A stretch of DNA of 64,000 bases from Tipula vernalis (GCA_958295665.1 OY282558.1:352203034-352267033), one strand, 5' to 3'. Shown: positions 33,336-44,568, counted from the first letter of the stretch. Notes: a model not told the origin generated them from the sequence alone. Made by a program: numbers and translations.

Positions 33336-34095
33336 TAGTAAAGCAGGTAATTTATCTACCGGACCAGAAATGGGAGAATAAATCGATGTTTTGAGACCTT
33401 TCCAGAGGCTTTGTATAGATTTTCTTGGACGAAAAATTGCTATACACATGTATTCATTGTCCTGGAGCAATATAGCCGGTTCCTGCTATTTTATGCTTTT
33501 AGGTCTGCTTCTGCCTCTAGGGTAGTCGAGTGTATTGAACATAATAAACAGATATCATCTATTCGAAGTACCAGAAGCCATACTTTCAGACAATTTAATT
33601 AAATTATTTATGAAAATCTGATGAATAAGTATGGAGTTAGACTCGAATTTCTACCAAAATATTCCTCTCAGGCAGACCCCTCAGAAAGACTGAATAGGTC
33701 GATTTTGTCTGCAATGAGGGCCACGACCATCATCTATGGGAAACGTACTTAGGAGAAATTGTAGAAGCTTTACGAAATACGGTGCATCTGGCAACAGGTT
33801 TAGGATAATGCGAATCGTCTATCTTTGGCTCAAAAGATTGTCACTTAAGAAACGCACACGAGCGCAATAATTCAACGCATAACCTGCGTGCAAAGCAAAG
33901 AACCTTTACTCCAGGACAAGGAGTTTTTGTTCGGAATATCGTCCAAAGTAACGCGTCAAAATAAATGTCTAGCCTTGAAGTTCGTGTTGGAAGCGTTTCT
34001 TATGAAGTGGTCAACGAATTCAATGTGCTTGTAGTCCGAGTCCGCCTTCTGTTTAAGTCGACGGTAGATATTACATGCGACCACGTTTAGAAAGC
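33336..34095 (+). pseudogene. Ty3/gypsy integrase relic
   Basis: Forward frames give, in order: SWTKNCYTHVFIVLEQYSRF (33411-33480), matching the catalytic core around the first Asp; SASRVVECIEH; a frame change at about 33570 and AILSDNLIK-type sequence at the second-Asp position (frame of GTACCAGAAGCCATACTTTC); YGVRLEFLPKYSSQADPSER then LNRSIL (near 33630-33700), the P-YS-QA-P-ERVNR block that holds the catalytic Glu; then EALRNTVHLATGL. Stops and shifts interrupt it and no RT or LTR is found beside it. It resembles a gypsy lineage different from the ones at 4.4-5.5 kb and 39-45 kb. Confidence 0.7.
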
Positions 34096-36560
34096 TTTTC
34101 AAAAAGTATTTTGCTATATTACAGTTTTATGTTTAAACTCTGGGTCGCTTAAACTTGCCTAGTGCCTTTATAATTTCAAAAAATGCATTCTGCTTGAATC
34201 CCTTTAATTAATTTTCGAGTAGGGAACTTACTGATGGTATCCACACTGTTCTGATTAGGGAAGATACCGTCTATGGTCTATTTTACACCCTAAATATTAT
34301 TACCTAACTAGTTGCCCGCTTAAAATCTGTCGAGAAGCCACAAGTATGTATATAAATGTGTGTGCTGCGGTTCTGACGGTTAACGGCATTCAAGTTAATC
34401 CCAACAATTCAAATGTCGTTGTAATCGCTGATTTGGCGTTGTGAATTCTTTAACGTTAACCGAAAAGTAGCGTTTATACAAAAAAGTGTCCAATAAAAAC
34501 CATTTTTAGTCTCTGGTTTCAACTAAATATGGAGTTACCCAACTTTCGTAATAAACGGTAGAAATATATAGTTTTGGAAAAAAAAAAGAGTTTTAGGATA
34601 TTTCGTAGAAACTAAAAATTAATCAGATAAAAGTAACTAAATTTATTCAGCCTTCGTTTTTTTATCGCTTATGAATTACATTTATATTTATTCTGCAAAT
34701 AGCTTAAATGAACTGAACACCCAAACCAAAAAGTCTGATATTCCTGCGAATAATATTTTGAAACAACATCCGCCTTATAAACAGCACAAAAACCTAGTGT
34801 CATAATACAATTTTCATTTCCTTAAGACAATCTGGTATTTTCGTGACCACTCACATATGTATTTCAGGATAAAATTGCTAAATTTATGGTTTTAATCCTT
34901 AAGGGTTATTTCCGTAGCAGGTTCAGCTAGCTGCGCCAAAGTATTTTCCAAAATTATAATATTGAAAAAATTAAAAAATATTGGAATTGAAAAAAGTTTA
35001 AGCGACAATAGATATTATGTAAGAGACTTGTATATGGCCTGAGGTATATTTTTTTAACTACTCAAATTAAAAGAAATTAACAAAAAATGTATCAAACAGC
35101 TTTTGTCATAAAATACAAATCACAGAATTTGCTAAAATGAAAAACGAAAAGTTTCATTGCTTCCAGCAATAATTAATTTTTATTGGTCTTTCTCTCATCC
35201 AATTAAGCACACAGCGCTATAAAACTATACGATACTAAGTGTTGTAATTTTGTTATATACATATAGTATATACGAGTACATCGATACTCTTGTTAAAATA
35301 GCGAATCTTAATAAATAATGAAACCAATTAAAATAACAAAAAATTATATTCATTATAACTGTACAACCTTCACGTTTCATTATACACGAAAGTGATAAAA
35401 ATGGACCGTTGAAATTCGATTTGATATCCAAGAGATTTCTTCTGAATGTCTTGAGGAAGAACCGACCAATTAAATCCATAACATCAAAATATTTTATTTC
35501 AATAAAAAATTTAAAATTATAATTTTTTTTTTTTTTTGCTTAAAATGTGACAAAATATTTTCTTCTAATACTATAGGAAAATATAGGTACCCACCCAATT
35601 GGTAATATCTTCGCATTATAATATTATCTTTAGCAAAAAATTTGTTTTGTTGTTGTCGGAAACAAATTGATTATATCATTTCCTTCTTGGAAATAAAATG
35701 AAATCCAGATTTCATAAAAAAAAAAGTTAATATAAAGATTAATCTTTATACATTTAATGATTATAAATTATAATTTTATGATTAATTTCAGAATTATTAT
35801 TGTTGCTTTCCGAACAGATAACGAAATTAATAATTTTAAGTTGATTTTGAATAAAGATCAACAAATTTCAATTTGACTTTTGTCTTATATATTTTATCTT
35901 ATGCTATATTTTATTGAAATTAATTTTTAACACCACAGTTTTAAATATTCATTGGATGTTATTGTCATTAGAACCGATAACGAAAGAGTCACGTTTAAAA
36001 ACAGTCTGAAATAATTTCGTCGAGTGTCGTTGGTAAAAAAATAATAATAAATTTAGAGGGATATTCAGTAGCCAAGGGTTGCTTTCGTTATCCAAAATAA
36101 AAAAATCCCAAAAACTCAGGTTTTTAAATATAACAAATATTTGAAAGGTGATTTTAATTTGTTTTATACCTAGGATGGGGATCTCGCCCCAAACCTCACT
36201 TTGACCACGTTCTGAAATTATAACATTCATATAAATTGAAACATTTTTGATAAAAATGTGTTTTTAATAATTATTCACATACTAAAATAAAAAACTCCCC
36301 AAAGCCGCTTATGGCTTAGCATTGGCCCCTTCTGCGCATAGATGATATGAAATTAGGTAGCTTCCTTTTGTTTTCGTATTATAGTTAACAAAAATTTACT
36401 GTGGTCTTCCTTTTGAATGGGGCAAATTGGTTTATATTTTGTTGGGATTATTTTAGGGATTTTTATTTTCATGAATATGATGTATCCCTGTAGCGAACAA
36501 TGTAAAGTTGTGAACATTCCAAAATAAATAGAGCATAATATATATATTTCTTAAACAAAA
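34096..36560. other. Gene-free AT-rich stretch
   Basis: Short minus-strand ORFs at 35225-35479 and 35949-36230 have no recognised motif. No RNA gene or repeat structure is seen. Confidence 0.45.
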
Positions 36561-36582
36561 TTTATTATAGACACTAAAGTGA

Positions 36583-37210
36583 ATTTGTGACAGTTTAACA
36601 TTGCTCATAATGAATTTATGATGTTCTAAGTGTATGAAAATCGCTTTCTAACATGTTTTTGTTGTAAAAAGCATTTCTACTCAAAATGCTCTGCAATCTG
36701 CAGTTCAAATATAAAATTATGTTCCAAAACTGATGGAAATATCAAATGTACCTTTAACACCTGTAAGAATTTGGACTGTAATATCAACCAGAAGGTTACG
36801 TTGTTACCGTATGAATTGCAACGATTTATTACGGAATTTTCAAAATTTTTTGGTAGTCTTAAATGTTGTTATATCACAAATGGCAGATAAGAAAATTAAC
36901 GAATTGAAAAATAGCAGTTTGGGAAGCTATTCTTCTTCAGAACCTCAAAAAATATTTGATGCTGAGAATGTGACTAATGTAGTTGAAGCAGAAATTAAGA
37001 CTATGTTTTCCACTCGTTTAACTCCTCAAACAACGGTTGAAGATGTTGTAAACTTTTTTAAAAAGTGTAGATCTTTTAAAGTGGATATACCATATAATCT
37101 TAAAGGAGCGTATATTAAACCGTTTATCAAAAACGTATGCATTTCGTTCAGTTTCGTCCTCCAAATCCAATATAGAATAACTTATTGGCTTTTTAAACTA
37201 AAAATGTAAC
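36583..37210 (+). pseudogene. LINE ORF1 relic with PHD-like finger
   Basis: Two overlapping frames carry, in order, CSKCMK (about 36614-36631, in a frame that then shifts), FLTCFCCKKHFYSKCSAI (36642-36695) with the C-x2-C...H-x2-C spacing of a PHD-like finger, then FNTCKNLDC. The second frame holds an acidic, charged segment and FSTRLTPQTTVEDVVNFFKK. A PHD-like finger followed by such a segment is seen in ORF1 proteins of several CR1/Jockey-related LINEs in insects. At least one frameshift near 36760-36890. No RT follows it. Confidence 0.45.
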
Positions 37211-37408
37211 GAACGGAGCTTGAAGCTGAACAAGAGGCTTGAAATGATTGAATGGATACATATACATAAAGGTTTTCACAGCGGTGCCATCTGTCCGAAT
37301 AACCAGTTTCATGAACCAGTTTTTCTCATCGGTTTCCTTGATAGTGGGATTAGATAACTGTGATATTTGTTCAGCCAGGTCGGCACCAGCCCACATTTCA
37401 TTAATCAC
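37193..37408 (-). other. Unassigned 71-codon ORF
   Basis: EMWAGADLAEQISQLSNPTI near its start has a protein-like composition, but I recognise no family. It overlaps the end of the LINE ORF1 relic on the opposite strand. It may be a fragment of another element. Confidence 0.25.
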
Positions 37409-37839
37409 TCAACTTTCAGCGTAATACTAAAAACAGTTCTAGGTTTTTCTCATAGGCTTCTGTCGGAAGTACACGTTCTAGTATATGATATATAAATAAT
37501 GAAGTTTTGGAAAAATTGTGAGTCCAATTATCCTATAGTGAGGTAATGTCTGGAAAAACGGAACTCATGACAATGACCTAGGCGCTGGGCGGATCACGCC
37601 CTTTGATACCAGTCAACCTACAGATGTAAAAGCTTTACCTGTGTATACGGATCTCTGTTCAGGTTAGTCTTGTTTTATTATATAAAGAGTAAATGTATGG
37701 TGACCAGCTCTTGACAAGTCAAAATAAGATCGAAAATAAATTTATTTTCCACCTTCTTCCGGTCGATATTTTCATGGATATGTCTCCTTACTAGACGATA
37801 AGCGATTCGCTAAACGAGGAGCTACCGTAAATTTATTAC

Positions 37840-38840
37840 TGTTTAGTACTCCCAATTTGAGTGATTAATAAAAATTGGAATTGGAGTAATCCACTCAACT
37901 TCATGGAATTAGCCTGACCAAACAGATATTACCGTTATATAATTCCACTATCGCAAAAAACCAATGAGAAAAACCTGAAACTGTGTTAAGTATTACTCCA
38001 AAGTAGAGTGAATTATGAAATATGGAATTGGTGCACTCCAGGCCAAATTTGAGCGTATAGAATTCATTAGAAATTCATGAATTAGCATCACTAAACAGAT
38101 GTTACCGTTATCTAATTCCATTATCGAAAATGCCAATGAAAAAAACACTTGGAATTGTGTTTAGTGTTACTCCAAATTTGAGCGAAATAAAATATAGAAT
38201 TGGTGCATTCCAGACCAAATTTGAGGGTATAAAATTCATTAGAATTTCATTAATTAGCATGACTGAACAGATGTTAACGTTATCTAGATAATTCCACTGT
38301 CGAAAAAACTAATGAGAAAAACATGGAACTCTAAGTTTGAGTGATTAACAAAATATGGAATTGGTGCATTCCAGGCCAAATATGAGGGTATAATTAATTA
38401 GAATTTCATGAATCGGCCTAACTAAACAGATGTTATCATTATCTAGTTCCACTATCAAAAAAACCGATGGGAAAAACCTGGAACTATGTTTAGTATTACT
38501 CCAAAATAAGGTGAATCCAGGCCAAGTTTGAGGCTGTAGAATTGATTAGAACTTTATGAAATAGCCTAACTTAACAGAGGTTACCATTATCTAATTCCAC
38601 TATCGAAGAAAGTGATGAGAAATCCTGAAATTGTGTTTAGTGTTACTCCAAATTTGAATGATTAATGAAATATGGAATTAGCGCTTACAGACCAAATTTG
38701 AGGGTGCAGAATTCATGAGAACTTCATGAATAGGCCTGGTTAAAAAAATGTTACCGTTAGCTAATCCCAATATCGAAGAAACCAATGGAAAAACCTGGAA
38801 GTGTGTTTGGTATTACTTTGGAAATTAACTGGATGTATAG
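37840..38840. repeat. Satellite-like tandem array, six units
   Basis: The block AACAGATGTTACCGTTATCT with variants begins at 37921, 38094, 38266, 38425, 38573 and (decayed) 38743, giving unit lengths of 173, 172, 159, 148 and 170 bp. Each unit also holds CCAATGAGAAAAACCTG, TTACTCCAAA, and AGGCCAAATTTGAGGGTA. Units differ by many substitutions and small indels. The array ends at the (AT)n tract into which the retroelement inserted and does not resume on its far side. Confidence 0.9.
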
Positions 38841-38850
38841 TGGGTGGTCC

Positions 38851-38851
<1 letters not shown>

Positions 38852-38882
<31 letters not shown>
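38852..38882. repeat. (AT)n microsatellite, left flank of the retroelement
   Basis: About 31 bp of alternating AT directly next to the left LTR. Confidence 0.95.
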
Positions 38883-38887
<5 letters not shown>

Positions 38888-39170
38888 TAGGTTTCTTTAC
38901 GAGAGAAACATAAAAAAAATTATTTTATTTATATTTTATTTCGAGTTCTTTACAGAATGAGTTAGATCTTAAAACTAAATACTTATTTCTATAATTTAAA
39001 ATATTATGTCTTATCAAAAGTGCAATAATGCATTTTTATATCTTTAACCTATTTTACTCGATCGTATTACGGAGCGTTTCCTGTTATTCATTGGAATTTA
39101 TTTGATACCTTGCTTGTGCAATGATGGAATGTTCTTAATCATCACTTATATGATTTATGTGAATGTAACT
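38883..39170 (-). repeat. 3' LTR
   Basis: 288 bp, the same as 44569-44856 at every position I compared. Because the element is on the minus strand this is the 3' LTR. The first A (38883) could instead belong to the AT tract. Confidence 0.95.
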
Positions 39171-39427
39171 CCTCCCGGGGGTATTGGAAGGGCGTCCTCG
39201 TCCTTTGTTCTAATCCCTAATTTTATCAGTAGATTTGGGTATGTTGTGTCTTCATTCTGTTTGGATATTTCCGGTTTTCGTTCTTGTGTGTTTTTTTTCA
39301 CCGATTTCTCCATGTGTTGTCTAACATTGATGTAAATACAAAGTGTTATTAACCCAAACGATGAGATAGATACACCTCCTGACAAAGACCATATCCAGAA
39401 TTTGTGGTTCTCTTGTTGTAGGTTCAT
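39155..39427 (-). pseudogene. Detached membrane-anchor part of env
   Basis: A 90-codon frame whose ATG overlaps the env stop (ATATGA at 39429-39424). It encodes a hydrophobic segment WSLSGGVSISSFGLITLCIY (residues about 13-32) that looks like a transmembrane anchor, then a basic and polar tail, and stops 15 bases inside the 3' LTR. The content is what is expected at the end of an errantivirus Env, so this is most simply the end of env put out of frame by a one-base change. Translation by stop-restart at the overlapping ATG is formally possible but unproven. Confidence 0.7.
39171..39182 (-). promoter_or_regulatory. Short polypurine tract next to the 3' LTR
   Basis: On the minus strand the bases before the LTR are CCCCCGGGAGG. 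The GGGAGG run is in the right place for plus-strand priming but is short for a polypurine tract. Confidence 0.4.
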
Positions 39428-40755
39428 ATGTGTTTTCTGTTTTGTATGTTTTGTTGTTCAATCAAATCTATATCCACAGATTTGATCAGTTTGCGTGTAA
39501 TTTCGAGGTTATGAAGAGCACCCTGTATTTCTTCTGTTTCGCTTTTAATTTCGAAGGATTGGAACTTCTTATTTTTTACTATTAAGGTGCAGTTATGGAA
39601 TGTTATTAAGAAATTACCCGTTATTGTGCGATTATTTGGTCCGCAATCCGATAAAAGTATTTCTTCTTTTGCGTTATCAATGAGCAATTTGTCTTCTGTG
39701 ATGAACCGTACTGTAGTTTCTGATTTTGCGGTTACGTTGCAAATACTTTTAGTTCCCATTATAAGAGGTTTGATACATTCGTCCTCAAACTCTTTGATTT
39801 CCGAATATTTTTGTACAAAATTATTACGATTGATTGTTGTAAATAATTTTTGTTTCGTCTTTACGATATGCTGAGGGTATTCTTTTATTATTGTTTCGTT
39901 GACTGTTAATGGAACGATCATTGCTGTTAGTGAAGTTTCCTCTTCTAGTTTTGGTGTTTCTAGAATAAAAAGTAGCGTTTCCTTGTTTACGGCTACTTTT
40001 GGTATCACGTATTGCAGTGCTTCTTCAGGTAGAGTTATGTTTACTCCTTGGCTTGTCATTAGGTCTTTTATCATCATTAATTCTTTTAGCGATATAACTT
40101 TGTTGCTTGCCAGGCCGATTTTAGTTTTGACGATAGCGTCCTGGATGTCTTCTAGTATGGTATTTATGTTATCTATATTAATGATGGCTGCTATCATTTC
40201 TATTTCACTGAGTGTTATTTTGTTCGCTGTGTTAGTGGTTGTTACAGCTTTGTTTATTGTGTCTGTTATCATCCTTATTCTTTCATCAATCTGGTTGTTT
40301 ATTTGGATTTGCTGGTTGTTTTCATTTACTAGTTCCGTCATTTTGTTTTCTATCATTCGCAAATCTATGGCATCTGGACTACCCGCCAGCCATTTCCACG
40401 CTGAGCCCAGGGCATCCCAACGTTTTTGTCTATAATGCTTTATAGGTTTAATTTGTTGTAGATTGTCGTACAACTTTCTGCACTTTTGTTTTACTATTTT
40501 ATATAAATCTAATTTATCGTTCTTATCATCTAATTTATTATAAATAAATTTGTTTATTGAATCTACTGTTTTCTGTATGTTATTTAAATCAATTGGATGA
40601 ACGACTTTTATGCTACCTACTTGAATTTTACAATCATTAGTTTTTAATATTAAAATAGGGTCGTCATTTAAATTTTTTATTTCTAATTTTTGGAAATGAT
40701 AAATTTTAGGAATTATTATTAATATTGCTAATTTTATTACAAAGTACATTGTCAT
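39424..40755 (-). CDS. env: Env, F-type fusion glycoprotein, truncated before its anchor
   Basis: 443 residues. A hydrophobic signal sequence occupies residues 1-20. A furin-type site RQKR lies at residues 109-112, directly followed by a hydrophobic Trp/Ala/Gly-rich segment (113 onward) expected to be the fusion peptide, then heptad-rich helices (ENKMTELVNENNQQIQINNQ region). This layout is that of errantivirus Env proteins, which are related to baculovirus F proteins and act at the cell surface. The frame ends at 39424, just before the transmembrane segment, which lies in the -1 frame at 39155-39427. As written the product would be unanchored, so a functional envelope is unlikely. Expression is normally from a spliced RNA; no splice site was confirmed. 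Confidence 0.85.
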   Translation of the reverse strand: MTMYFVIKLAILIIIPKIYHFQKLEIKNLNDDPILILKTNDCKIQVGSIKVVHPIDLNNIQKTVDSINKFIYNKLDDKNDKLDLYKIVKQKCRKLYDNLQQIKPIKHYRQKRWDALGSAWKWLAGSPDAIDLRMIENKMTELVNENNQQIQINNQIDERIRMITDTINKAVTTTNTANKITLSEIEMIAAIINIDNINTILEDIQDAIVKTKIGLASNKVISLKELMMIKDLMTSQGVNITLPEEALQYVIPKVAVNKETLLFILETPKLEEETSLTAMIVPLTVNETIIKEYPQHIVKTKQKLFTTINRNNFVQKYSEIKEFEDECIKPLIMGTKSICNVTAKSETTVRFITEDKLLIDNAKEEILLSDCGPNNRTITGNFLITFHNCTLIVKNKKFQSFEIKSETEEIQGALHNLEITRKLIKSVDIDLIEQQNIQNRKHI

Positions 40756-41022
40756 GGAAAATAATAGATTTGTTTATTTGTTTTACTTTAAAATTTAGAA
40801 AACTGATATAATATTCTTTTAAATTTTTTTTTTTTTTATAAACCATTAGGCTTTATTACCAGCTAATTATAAAGAATGTTTAAAATACAATATTCAAGCC
40901 TAATAACTTATGTTATAATATTATTTACTATTTAGTATTTATTTCTTCTAGTATCTAGATTTTATCTTAATGTTATATATTTTTTTTTCTTTTTTTTTTC
41001 TGAAAATGATACAAAAATAAAT

Positions 41023-43080
41023 TTAATTAGTCTTTTTTATTCGTTTTATTTTGTTCTTATTCCGTTTTATATTTCTTTTTGTACGGAAAGTTTTATTTTC
41101 AATGTTTTGAATTTTAGTCTCAACTCCCCTTGGTTGAGCTTTCGTCCTTATATTTGGTTTCAAGAAGACCGTTTCACCTTCTATAAGATTAGGTGGTTCT
41201 TCTTTTTGGTCGTTTTGTTTTTGCATTTTCTTTGCGGCTTTTTCCAAATTGTTGTTAACTGTTTGGAAGATATCGTTAGCTTGTGCTCGTATTTTTATGG
41301 GGTAAATGAAATTATTTTGATTGAATATAACTTCATTTGGCGTAAAGCCAGTGGCTGAGTGCACGGAATTATTATAAAGAGCAACTGACATTTCGATGGC
41401 AGTTGAAGTATCTGGGCTTATTGCTTTATGTTTATTTGTATTGAATATTTCGATCACGGTGGAATGGGTTTTTTCTATCTGTCCGTTGGATTCTGATGAA
41501 GATGCGTAATCTAATTTTATATTAAGGCTGTTCAGAAATTCTTTAAATTGGGTGGACTGGAAAGTAGTTTCGTGATCACAGATAATAGAGTTCGGTATTC
41601 CGAAAAGGGTAAAATATTTACTAAGACTACTGGTTACGTCTGTTAAATTTTTTGTTTCCATTGGCATCATCTGTAGATGTTTGGAAAATGAGTCAATGAT
41701 TGAAAGGAAATTGTTTCTGTTTATACTGAAAATGTCAATGTGTAGTCTTTCTAACGGCTTCTTTGTGATTGGCCGTGGGCTTATTTTAATATTATAAGGC
41801 TTGCGGTCGTATTTATGCACGTTGCATATATTACATGCATTAATGTGAGTTTGGATTTTATTTCCCATTCTGGGGAAGAAATACGCTCGCCTTAGTTGGT
41901 TTTCAACCTCATTAGTGCCCCTATGTGCACGTTCGTGTTCCTTGGTTATTAGTAAATTTTGTCTATCTTCATTCGTAACGTCTTGGACTATTTTTGTGAC
42001 TATCACAAAATGACCTTTTTGACAAAAATTTTGTCTGAACGAAGTTTGGATTTTGTCGTATAGACTTTCGGGAGCCATTATTGCTGATTGTTTCCCATTA
42101 TGGTATACTTTTAAAAACTGTGTGATATCGTTTTCTTCGAAGGATTTCTTTGAAATAATGGTTCGTTTGAAATTTGGGAAAATCATTTCTTCCGAAATGA
42201 TACTGTTTTTGTTTGAAAATTTGAACACTAACTGGTTCCTGTAGTAATTAATTGGCCTGTCAGCGAAGTGGATGAAGTAATCGTCTGACGTGTTCGCTGA
42301 GTGGATTGTTTCTATTTCGTCACTATTGACGTTTGGAATATTTTCTGCGACTTCCTCGGATTCACGTGTAGTGTTATCCGTTCCCTCATTGAGATGCACT
42401 GTTCTTATTATGTTTTTTATATCTTCTTTGCTAATTATTTCATGTCCAAAAATAGGGACTGGTTTTAGCGTTTCGAAGTTGTTAACGTTCAGTTTTAACT
42501 TCGGTAAATTTTGTGGTGGTACTGGTTCGTTTGTGAGAATATTTACGATCGTATTACCATTAATGGCTTTATATACGCCGGGTTGAATTATTATATTTTC
42601 ATTTAAATTTTCGTAACTTGGCACGAACCATTCGCCTTCATTACTTGTTCGAAATGTTACTATATGGTTATAGACTGTTCCCGTTGGATAATAACGGTGA
42701 AATTTGAATTTTGAATTATTTATTATTATCTCATTGGTTCTGTAATCAATTTTGGTGTTTAGTATCGCCATTGATTGCGAACCTAGGATTCCATCAAAAA
42801 ATTTATGGAATCCTAATTCGTAGTAAGTTTGTTCCGGGATACCTTGACCCAGAAAATTTATTTTACCTTTGGTATTTACTACGTGAGTTCCTAAAATGTT
42901 TTTCACAGAAGCTTCTTGGAAGCTTAATAAATTTTTGGGGATGATACCGGGTTTTATTATGTTTTTATTTGCTCCGGTATCTATTAATAATTTTATATTT
43001 ATGTTGTTATGTGTGTCCTTGCATTCAAGGTAAGGAAGAAAGTTTAATCTTCCGTATCTTCCACCTGATCGTCTTGAAAA
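41023..43080 (-). CDS. pol: Pol: protease joined in frame to integrase, RT and RNase H deleted
   Basis: The frame overlaps the end of gag by about 40 bases in the -1 phase; the frameshift site is not identified. The first ATG in the frame is at 42906, so numbers here are from that Met. The aspartic protease motif LIDTGAN is encoded upstream, at about 42990-42970. Residues 1-173 are the protease end and its linker. Near residue 174 (HLNEGTDNTTRE, about 42380) the sequence passes into the region that normally follows RNase H. The integrase has its zinc site at His324, His328, Cys358 and Cys361 and candidate catalytic residues Asp391, Asp444 and Glu478. Its C-terminus is very basic. No RT motif such as YxDD and no RNase H motif is present. 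A complete pol of this type would be several hundred residues longer. Confidence 0.9.
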   Translation of the reverse strand, partial: FSRRSGGRYGRLNFLPYLECKDTHNNINIKLLIDTGANKNIIKPGIIPKNLLSFQEASVKNILGTHVVNTKGKINFLGQGIPEQTYYELGFHKFFDGILGSQSMAILNTKIDYRTNEIIINNSKFKFHRYYPTGTVYNHIVTFRTSNEGEWFVPSYENLNENIIIQPGVYKAINGNTIVNILTNEPVPPQNLPKLKLNVNNFETLKPVPIFGHEIISKEDIKNIIRTVHLNEGTDNTTRESEEVAENIPNVNSDEIETIHSANTSDDYFIHFADRPINYYRNQLVFKFSNKNSIISEEMIFPNFKRTIISKKSFEENDITQFLKVYHNGKQSAIMAPESLYDKIQTSFRQNFCQKGHFVIVTKIVQDVTNEDRQNLLITKEHERAHRGTNEVENQLRRAYFFPRMGNKIQTHINACNICNVHKYDRKPYNIKISPRPITKKPLERLHIDIFSINRNNFLSIIDSFSKHLQMMPMETKNLTDVTSSLSKYFTLFGIPNSIICDHETTFQSTQFKEFLNSLNIKLDYASSSESNGQIEKTHSTVIEIFNTNKHKAISPDTSTAIEMSVALYNNSVHSATGFTPNEVIFNQNNFIYPIKIRAQANDIFQTVNNNLEKAAKKMQKQNDQKEEPPNLIEGETVFLKPNIRTKAQPRGVETKIQNIENKTFRTKRNIKRNKNKIKRIKKTN

Positions 43081-44141
43081 TTTGTCGCATTGACATCTAA
43101 TTCATTCGGAAGGTTTTCTGATTCTTCGCTTTCAGCGTTGATCTCATGGGTGTTCACCATTTTTTTGTTGAACGTGTTTCTAGATTGCATAGAAACGTCA
43201 ACGTCCATAGGAGTGGCTTTTTCTCTGATTGAACCTGGTCTCTTATACACCTGGTTATTTTCATTCCATTCCTTTGGTTTTTGGTATGAATTATTAAATT
43301 TCGGTTGCGGTGGTGGAACATGATTAATTGGTTTTCGAGAATTTCCTGAGATTATCTCGTTTGAATTAAACTTACAAAGGAAAGCATACGCTTCCTCGAT
43401 TGTTTTTGGTTTTGCCGCTTGGGCGTAACCGAAGTAGGGTTTTCTTAAACCGGATATGAAGGCTGCCAAGGCATCCTCTTCGATAAAAGCGTTTATCGCG
43501 GTCCATGAGTAACTATAGGTAGCGTTTTGTCTCGCTAAAGTTTTAATGTTTTGAACATTTTCTTTTATTTTTTGAAAATAAGTGTGAACTGTTGTGTTCT
43601 CGCTTTGTTTCGTTGCCCATAACTGGGACTTATAGAAAGACAACTCTTGTTTGTCTCCCAAAGTTTCTAAGAGGATTTGTTTGATTTCCTCAAAATTTTG
43701 TGGGTTACCGGCTAGACATATCGCGTCTTTTGCCTTACCCCTTATTTTATTACTTACTGCTTGTAAGTATAATTTGAACTGTGGTTCAGACACTAATGGC
43801 GCGAATACGTTCAGTGTATCCTCCGCTGTCTTGATCCATGCAGATAATTGTTTTCGATTCCCATCATATTCGGGTATCGATTTGATTGGATCCGGTATTC
43901 TGAATAAATCAACTGTCAATTGTTGTTCTACAGTAGGTTTCTGTGCCTCTGTAGTGTGTTGTGCCTTTTGTTGCAGAAATGCCAACACTTGTTCGTGTTC
44001 TTCCGACTTAGTGGTCATTTTCTGTAATTGCTCAACAACAACTTTCAATTGCACGGTTAATTCGTTTACCGCTTGATCCATTTCGTGGTCGAGATCGATC
44101 TGTCGATTAGCTATGAATCTATCGATCAATTTATCTCTCAT
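43044..44141 (-). CDS. gag: Gag, 365 residues
   Basis: Uninterrupted frame from ATG at 44141. Residues about 15-65 form a charged heptad-type coiled coil. The block SIPEYDGNRKQLSAWI (about residues 88-103) and the helical stretch that follows, ending near GLRKPYFGYAQAAKPKTIEE (about 232-251), are the capsid-like part of Ty3/gypsy Gag. There is no CCHC zinc knuckle, as is usual for errantiviruses. The C-terminus is acidic (ending QVEDTED). Gag forms the virus-like particle and packages the RNA. It is intact here, so particles could be made even though polymerase is missing. Confidence 0.9.
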   Translation of the reverse strand: MRDKLIDRFIANRQIDLDHEMDQAVNELTVQLKVVVEQLQKMTTKSEEHEQVLAFLQQKAQHTTEAQKPTVEQQLTVDLFRIPDPIKSIPEYDGNRKQLSAWIKTAEDTLNVFAPLVSEPQFKLYLQAVSNKIRGKAKDAICLAGNPQNFEEIKQILLETLGDKQELSFYKSQLWATKQSENTTVHTYFQKIKENVQNIKTLARQNATYSYSWTAINAFIEEDALAAFISGLRKPYFGYAQAAKPKTIEEAYAFLCKFNSNEIISGNSRKPINHVPPPQPKFNNSYQKPKEWNENNQVYKRPGSIREKATPMDVDVSMQSRNTFNKKMVNTHEINAESEESENLPNELDVNATNFQDDQVEDTED

Positions 44142-44550
44142 TCACTTTATTTATTTATTTATTGATTAATTTTTCTTCCGTGTCTATCAGGTAGTGCAAG
44201 GGTATGGTTAGCAGGTTTGTGGCTATTTAGTAGTTCCACACGTTTGCCAAAAGATAATCAAAGTATTTGGTACAATTTAAAAAATTAAAAAAAAATTATA
44301 TAAACTTTGTTACCTGGATATTATACTTCGTATAATAATTTGTAGTCGTGGTGTCTCAGGTTCAATGTAGAGCTCGTGTTGTGATGCGGCGGAATCTCAA
44401 GTCTCTTAGCGGTTATTTAACCTTCAGCTAGAGATGTTTTTCACAAAAAAAAATTAACACCTATTTTTTTTTATTTTTACGGATTCACTTCTTCACTAGT
44501 TTTTATTCACTAATGTTTATACACTGTTACACTAACACGAAAACTAAACA

Positions 44551-44568
44551 CTACCGGACGGCTGCGCC

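Noticed and set aside
37840..38840. CRISPR-like or coding tandem repeat
   Set aside because: Units of 148-173 bp are contiguous, variable and not a multiple of three; no open frame spans them.
39587..40445. Plus-strand ORFs of 95, 178 and 68 codons
   Set aside because: They are antisense shadows of the minus-strand env gene.
41107..44076. Plus-strand ORFs across the gag and pol region
   Set aside because: Shadows of the minus-strand retroelement genes; compositions mirror the antisense.
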